A stretch of DNA of 22,324 bases from a virus, in IMG/VR virus record IMGVR_UViG_3300025326_000672, positions 1 through 22,324 of that record. One strand, 5' to 3'. Numbering within the stretch: the first letter of the stretch is position 1; each line of letters starts with the position of its first letter. Positions 20,016 through 22,324 of the stretch are shown here, piece by piece. The notes beneath the pieces are model-generated. The model had not been told where the DNA came from, did no database searches, and worked only from the letters and a program-made list of their open reading frames with translations. The position numbers and the translations under genes are program-made.

Positions 20016-20816
20016 ATGATACACCCATTTATCCCATCCGTCCTAGATTCATCAAAATGTGCTATTTGTGCATTTGATGCAATTTCTCATGGTTCTAATG
20101 CAGAATGCGAATTTTGTGATTTTGTTGGTTCATGCGAAATTGACTATGTTACAAAATCGCTTTGCTGTAGTTCATGTATGGATATCTCCGCGCGAGTTAC
20201 TAGAGATGAAGCGCGAAATAATTTATCTCTAATTGATTCAAATGGACCTAATCCAAATCCTGAAACTGCAAGATTTATTCAAGATACAAATAGACTTCCC
20301 AATTTTTCACACGAAATCCATACTCCAGTAGATGAAGCCTTATCAATAATTGATGATTCAGATTTAATTGCTAACTCACAATTACTCGATAAAGCAATGA
20401 ATCATATAACATTTTATAATGCTCAATCAATTCCAAATATCGAATTGAAAAATGCAATTGATAATGATGATAGTATTCTGCCAGAAAATAAACTCGAAAG
20501 ATATTCACAAGTAATGCTAGAAAGATTCGAGACTTTTCAAAAGAATATTTGGGAGCATCAGAATATTGTATATGAGAATACCGAACGCGCATTAAAAATT
20601 CGAGATGATTTAAGAGCATTTGGTAATGGTATTCGTAGAGAGATTAGAGAAAAATTAACTTTACAAGATTCTGAATACCAGATTGAAAAGAAAGTAGTTA
20701 AGCCAGTTATCAAGAAGAAAACTGCACAAGAAAAACTCATAGAAAATATTATGATTGCTCGAAATTGTAGTAAAGAGGAAGCTACTAAATTGTATGAAAA
20801 GATGGAATTGGGATAA
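20016..20816 (+). CDS. Hypothetical protein with cysteine-rich zinc-binding N-terminus
   Basis: The first 55 of 266 residues hold eight cysteines: C15-x2-C18, C31-x2-C34, C40, C50, C51 and C54. These probably bind two zinc ions. A linker follows, then long helices (about 115-215, including ERYSQVMLERFETFQKNIWE). The C-terminus is basic (VVKPVIKKKTAQEKLIENI) and ends in NCSKEEATKLYEKMELG, which looks like a small UBA-like helical motif. The layout suggests a nucleic-acid or host-protein adaptor. No family is recognised. No ribosome site precedes the ATG. Confidence 0.75.
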   Translation: MIHPFIPSVLDSSKCAICAFDAISHGSNAECEFCDFVGSCEIDYVTKSLCCSSCMDISARVTRDEARNNLSLIDSNGPNPNPETARFIQDTNRLPNFSHEIHTPVDEALSIIDDSDLIANSQLLDKAMNHITFYNAQSIPNIELKNAIDNDDSILPENKLERYSQVMLERFETFQKNIWEHQNIVYENTERALKIRDDLRAFGNGIRREIREKLTLQDSEYQIEKKVVKPVIKKKTAQEKLIENIMIARNCSKEEATKLYEKMELG

Positions 20817-20821
20817 TTATT

Positions 20822-20977
20822 ATGATTAGAATTAAACTCACATTCACAAATGATGTTACTCAGACATATTTAGCAAAAGAGATTTATAAAGATGAAAATA
20901 GAATTATAATTAGAACTGAATTTGGATTTAGAAATTTTGAATTAAAGTTTGTTGAATCTATTATTTGTATGAGTTAA
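20822..20977 (+). CDS. Small hypothetical early protein
   Basis: This 51-residue frame lies five bases after the 266-aa gene. The product (MIRIKLTFTNDVTQTYLAKE, ending LKFVESIICMS) looks like an alpha/beta mini-domain. GGAT lies about 11 bases before the ATG, a weak site. It closely abuts the genes on both sides, in keeping with the packed early operon. Function is unknown. Confidence 0.6.
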   Translation: MIRIKLTFTNDVTQTYLAKEIYKDENRIIIRTEFGFRNFELKFVESIICMS

Positions 20978-20979
20978 TT

Positions 20980-21168
20980 ATGATTACCAGAGTAATTACA
21001 GTTCAATTTGAAATTACTTACGACGAAAATAATGAGCGACATTCCTTCGCGAAATTAGATGATACTAAGAATGGAATTGTCAGAGGATTAGAACCTTTTA
21101 AGAATTTAAGATTTCTATTTGTTCAAGATAGTCCAGTTCAATATAAACCTGATATTGTGGTAAAATAA
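20980..21168 (+). CDS. Small hypothetical early protein
   Basis: The start is the ATG at 20980-20982 (MITRVITVQFEITYDENNER). A TTG five codons upstream overlaps the previous gene and is less likely. The 62-residue product is beta-rich with an acidic middle and a hydrophobic FLFVQD segment. It shares its size and beta-strand start with the neighbouring small frame, and may be a distant duplicate. Only GAG precedes the start. Function is unknown. Confidence 0.65.
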   Translation: MITRVITVQFEITYDENNERHSFAKLDDTKNGIVRGLEPFKNLRFLFVQDSPVQYKPDIVVK

Positions 21169-21169
21169 A

Positions 21170-21325
21170 ATGCCTCTTTATTGGACAAATAATAATTTAC
21201 CAGTAACTGATAAGCGCATCCTAAAACTTAAATGCGGCTGCATAGTTCTTAGATTGGGTAAGAAAAGAGAATTTAGAAGTATTTGTTTTAAACATGCTTA
21301 TAATAATCAAGGTAAATTAAGATGA
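21170..21325 (+). CDS. Small basic cysteine-containing protein
   Basis: The 51-residue product (MPLYWTNNNLPVTDKRILKL, KCGCIVLRLGKKREFRSICF, KHAYNN) has C22-x-C24, C39 and H42, a possible zinc site, and many K and R. Its TGA stop overlaps the next ATG as ATGA. No ribosome site is clear. It may bind nucleic acid; no family is recognised. Confidence 0.6.
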   Translation: MPLYWTNNNLPVTDKRILKLKCGCIVLRLGKKREFRSICFKHAYNNQGKLR

Positions 21326-21474
21326 ATATTAATAACTCAATCGAACACAATAAAAAAATTTTAGAGATTAGAGATTTTATACTTCAAAAATTTCCAAATG
21401 CAATTTTTGGTTATGAATCTGAAATAAAAGAAGATAAAACAATTAAGAACTACATAATTATTAAAATTGAATAA
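21322..21474 (+). CDS. Small hypothetical early protein
   Basis: This 50-residue frame opens in an ATGA overlap with the previous gene, with AAGG about nine bases upstream. The product (MNINNSIEHNKKILEIRDFI, LQKFPNAIFGYESEIKEDKT, IKNYIIIKIE) is a helix followed by beta strands. It ends five bases before the helicase start. No family is recognised. Confidence 0.6.
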   Translation: MNINNSIEHNKKILEIRDFILQKFPNAIFGYESEIKEDKTIKNYIIIKIE

Positions 21475-21479
21475 TCATC

Positions 21480-22324
21480 ATGTCAAGCAAATTACAAGAA
21501 AAATGTCCAGTTTGTAATCATACTGCAATAGAACTATCTCGAAAACAAATTGGAAATCAAATCTTAATTAATCTACAGTGCAATCATTTGTTATTTGTTG
21601 ATGTTGTAGAAGACTCCAAATTAAATGATTATTCAGCTATCACATTTGATGGTGATAATAACTGCAATCATCAATGGGGATTAGAGAAAAATCGTACAAC
21701 TTGTTTAAAATGCAATGCTCATAAGTTATATGATTTTCAAGTAACTGGTGCAAGCCTAATTGAAAAATATAATGGCAGATTCGCTTTATTTGATCAGCAA
21801 GGTCTTGGAAAAACTATTCAAGCATTAGCTTATCTCAAATTAAATTCATCAGCTATTCCTTTTCTATGGGTAACTAAAGCAGGAATTAAATACCAGCATT
21901 GCAGGGAAATTACTCGTATTTTAGGTGATAGTTATTTTCCTCAAGTTTTAAAAAAGGGAACTGATAAATTGTTTCCTGGATTTAAATCTTACTTGTCCTC
22001 ATATGATTTACTTAAGAAAATTGATTTATCTGAAATAACTTCTATTGGCATTAAATGTATTATTCTTGATGAATGCCAAGCAATAATGAATCCTTCTGCA
22101 TTAAGAACTCAGGCATTAAGAACAATAGTAAAACAAGTAGATAAAATTATTCCTACTTCTGGCACACCTTGGAAAAATAGAGGCCCTGAGTTTTTTACAG
22201 TTTTGAATATGCTCGACGCGAAAATGTTTCATAATTACCAACATTTCATCAATACAGAAGTTGGTTATTATTATCAGGGTAATAAACTTGTAACTGGTGG
22301 CATAGCAAAACCAAAAGAATTTAA
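21480..22324 (+). CDS. SNF2-like DEAD/DEAH helicase, C-terminus cut by window edge
   Basis: The frame runs 281 codons from the ATG at 21480-21482 to the window end without a stop. The first 85 residues hold zinc-binding clusters (C9-x2-C12, C34/H36, C62/H64, C75-x2-C78, H81). A helicase core follows: Q-type motif LYDFQ at 83-87; motif I DQQGLGKTIQA at 105-115, very like the DEMGLGKTIQA of SNF2 proteins; motif II ILDECQ at 195-200; and motif III SGTP at 227-230. The second RecA domain lies outside the window. SNF2-family enzymes translocate on duplex DNA; in phages they are linked to replication or recombination. No clear ribosome site is seen. Confidence 0.88.
   Translation, partial: MSSKLQEKCPVCNHTAIELSRKQIGNQILINLQCNHLLFVDVVEDSKLNDYSAITFDGDNNCNHQWGLEKNRTTCLKCNAHKLYDFQVTGASLIEKYNGRFALFDQQGLGKTIQALAYLKLNSSAIPFLWVTKAGIKYQHCREITRILGDSYFPQVLKKGTDKLFPGFKSYLSSYDLLKKIDLSEITSIGIKCIILDECQAIMNPSALRTQALRTIVKQVDKIIPTSGTPWKNRGPEFFTVLNMLDAKMFHNYQHFINTEVGYYYQGNKLVTGGIAKPKEF

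Noticed and set aside
20371-20740. Leftward frames opposite the 266-aa gene
   Set aside because: Antisense to a coherent cysteine-rich protein with normal codon pattern.

Overview
The window looks like part of a tailed bacteriophage genome or an integrated phage. There is a head-packaging set on the minus strand (terminase large subunit, portal, scaffold, capsid). No tRNA, rRNA, insertion sequence, CRISPR array or host housekeeping gene was seen. The coding DNA is AT-rich, roughly one third G+C in the stretches counted. Large portal and HK97-type capsid proteins with a separate scaffold fit a podovirus-like or related phage. The host cannot be named, although sigma70-like promoters with extended -10 elements point to a bacterium.

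Region 1 (15961 down to 1, minus strand) is one long late block of tightly packed genes. In transcription order it holds an HTH protein that may be a small terminase, small beta-rich and winged-helix-like proteins, an exported Ig-like protein and a membrane-anchored zinc ribbon. A repeat-containing fibre-like protein, a LamG-like lectin protein and other virion accessory genes follow. Then come a lysis-type group (lipoprotein, small protein, holin-like protein), an endonuclease VII/HNH protein and the large terminase. The block ends with a coiled-coil protein, a small basic protein, the portal (with a zinc-ribbon insertion), scaffold, a small beta protein, major capsid and connector-type genes. 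The last one runs off the window. No endolysin or tail-tube gene is visible.

Region 2 (15962-16463) is the divergent control region, with AT-rich palindromes on the late side and a 14-bp direct repeat on the early side. Region 3 (16464-17630, plus strand) is a short operon of small unknown proteins.

Region 4 (17631-19600) is the most unusual part. It has few codons, is richer in G+C and is full of inverted repeats. Four promoters share one architecture (TTGACW, 17-bp spacer ending in TGN, then TANNNT). Two of them diverge from a 23-bp inverted repeat carrying the palindrome GTCAAGAACTTGAC. One drives a candidate structured noncoding RNA of about 375 nt that ends at an intrinsic terminator. 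Another drives a 130-aa gene through a folded leader. The rightward promoter leads through a GC-rich leader to a 41-aa peptide and then a perfect 21-bp stem enclosing two hairpins.

Region 5 (19605-22324, plus strand) is an AT-rich early-type operon of small unknown and cysteine-rich proteins. It ends in a truncated SNF2-like helicase. Its genes mostly lack clear Shine-Dalgarno sequences, unlike the late genes.
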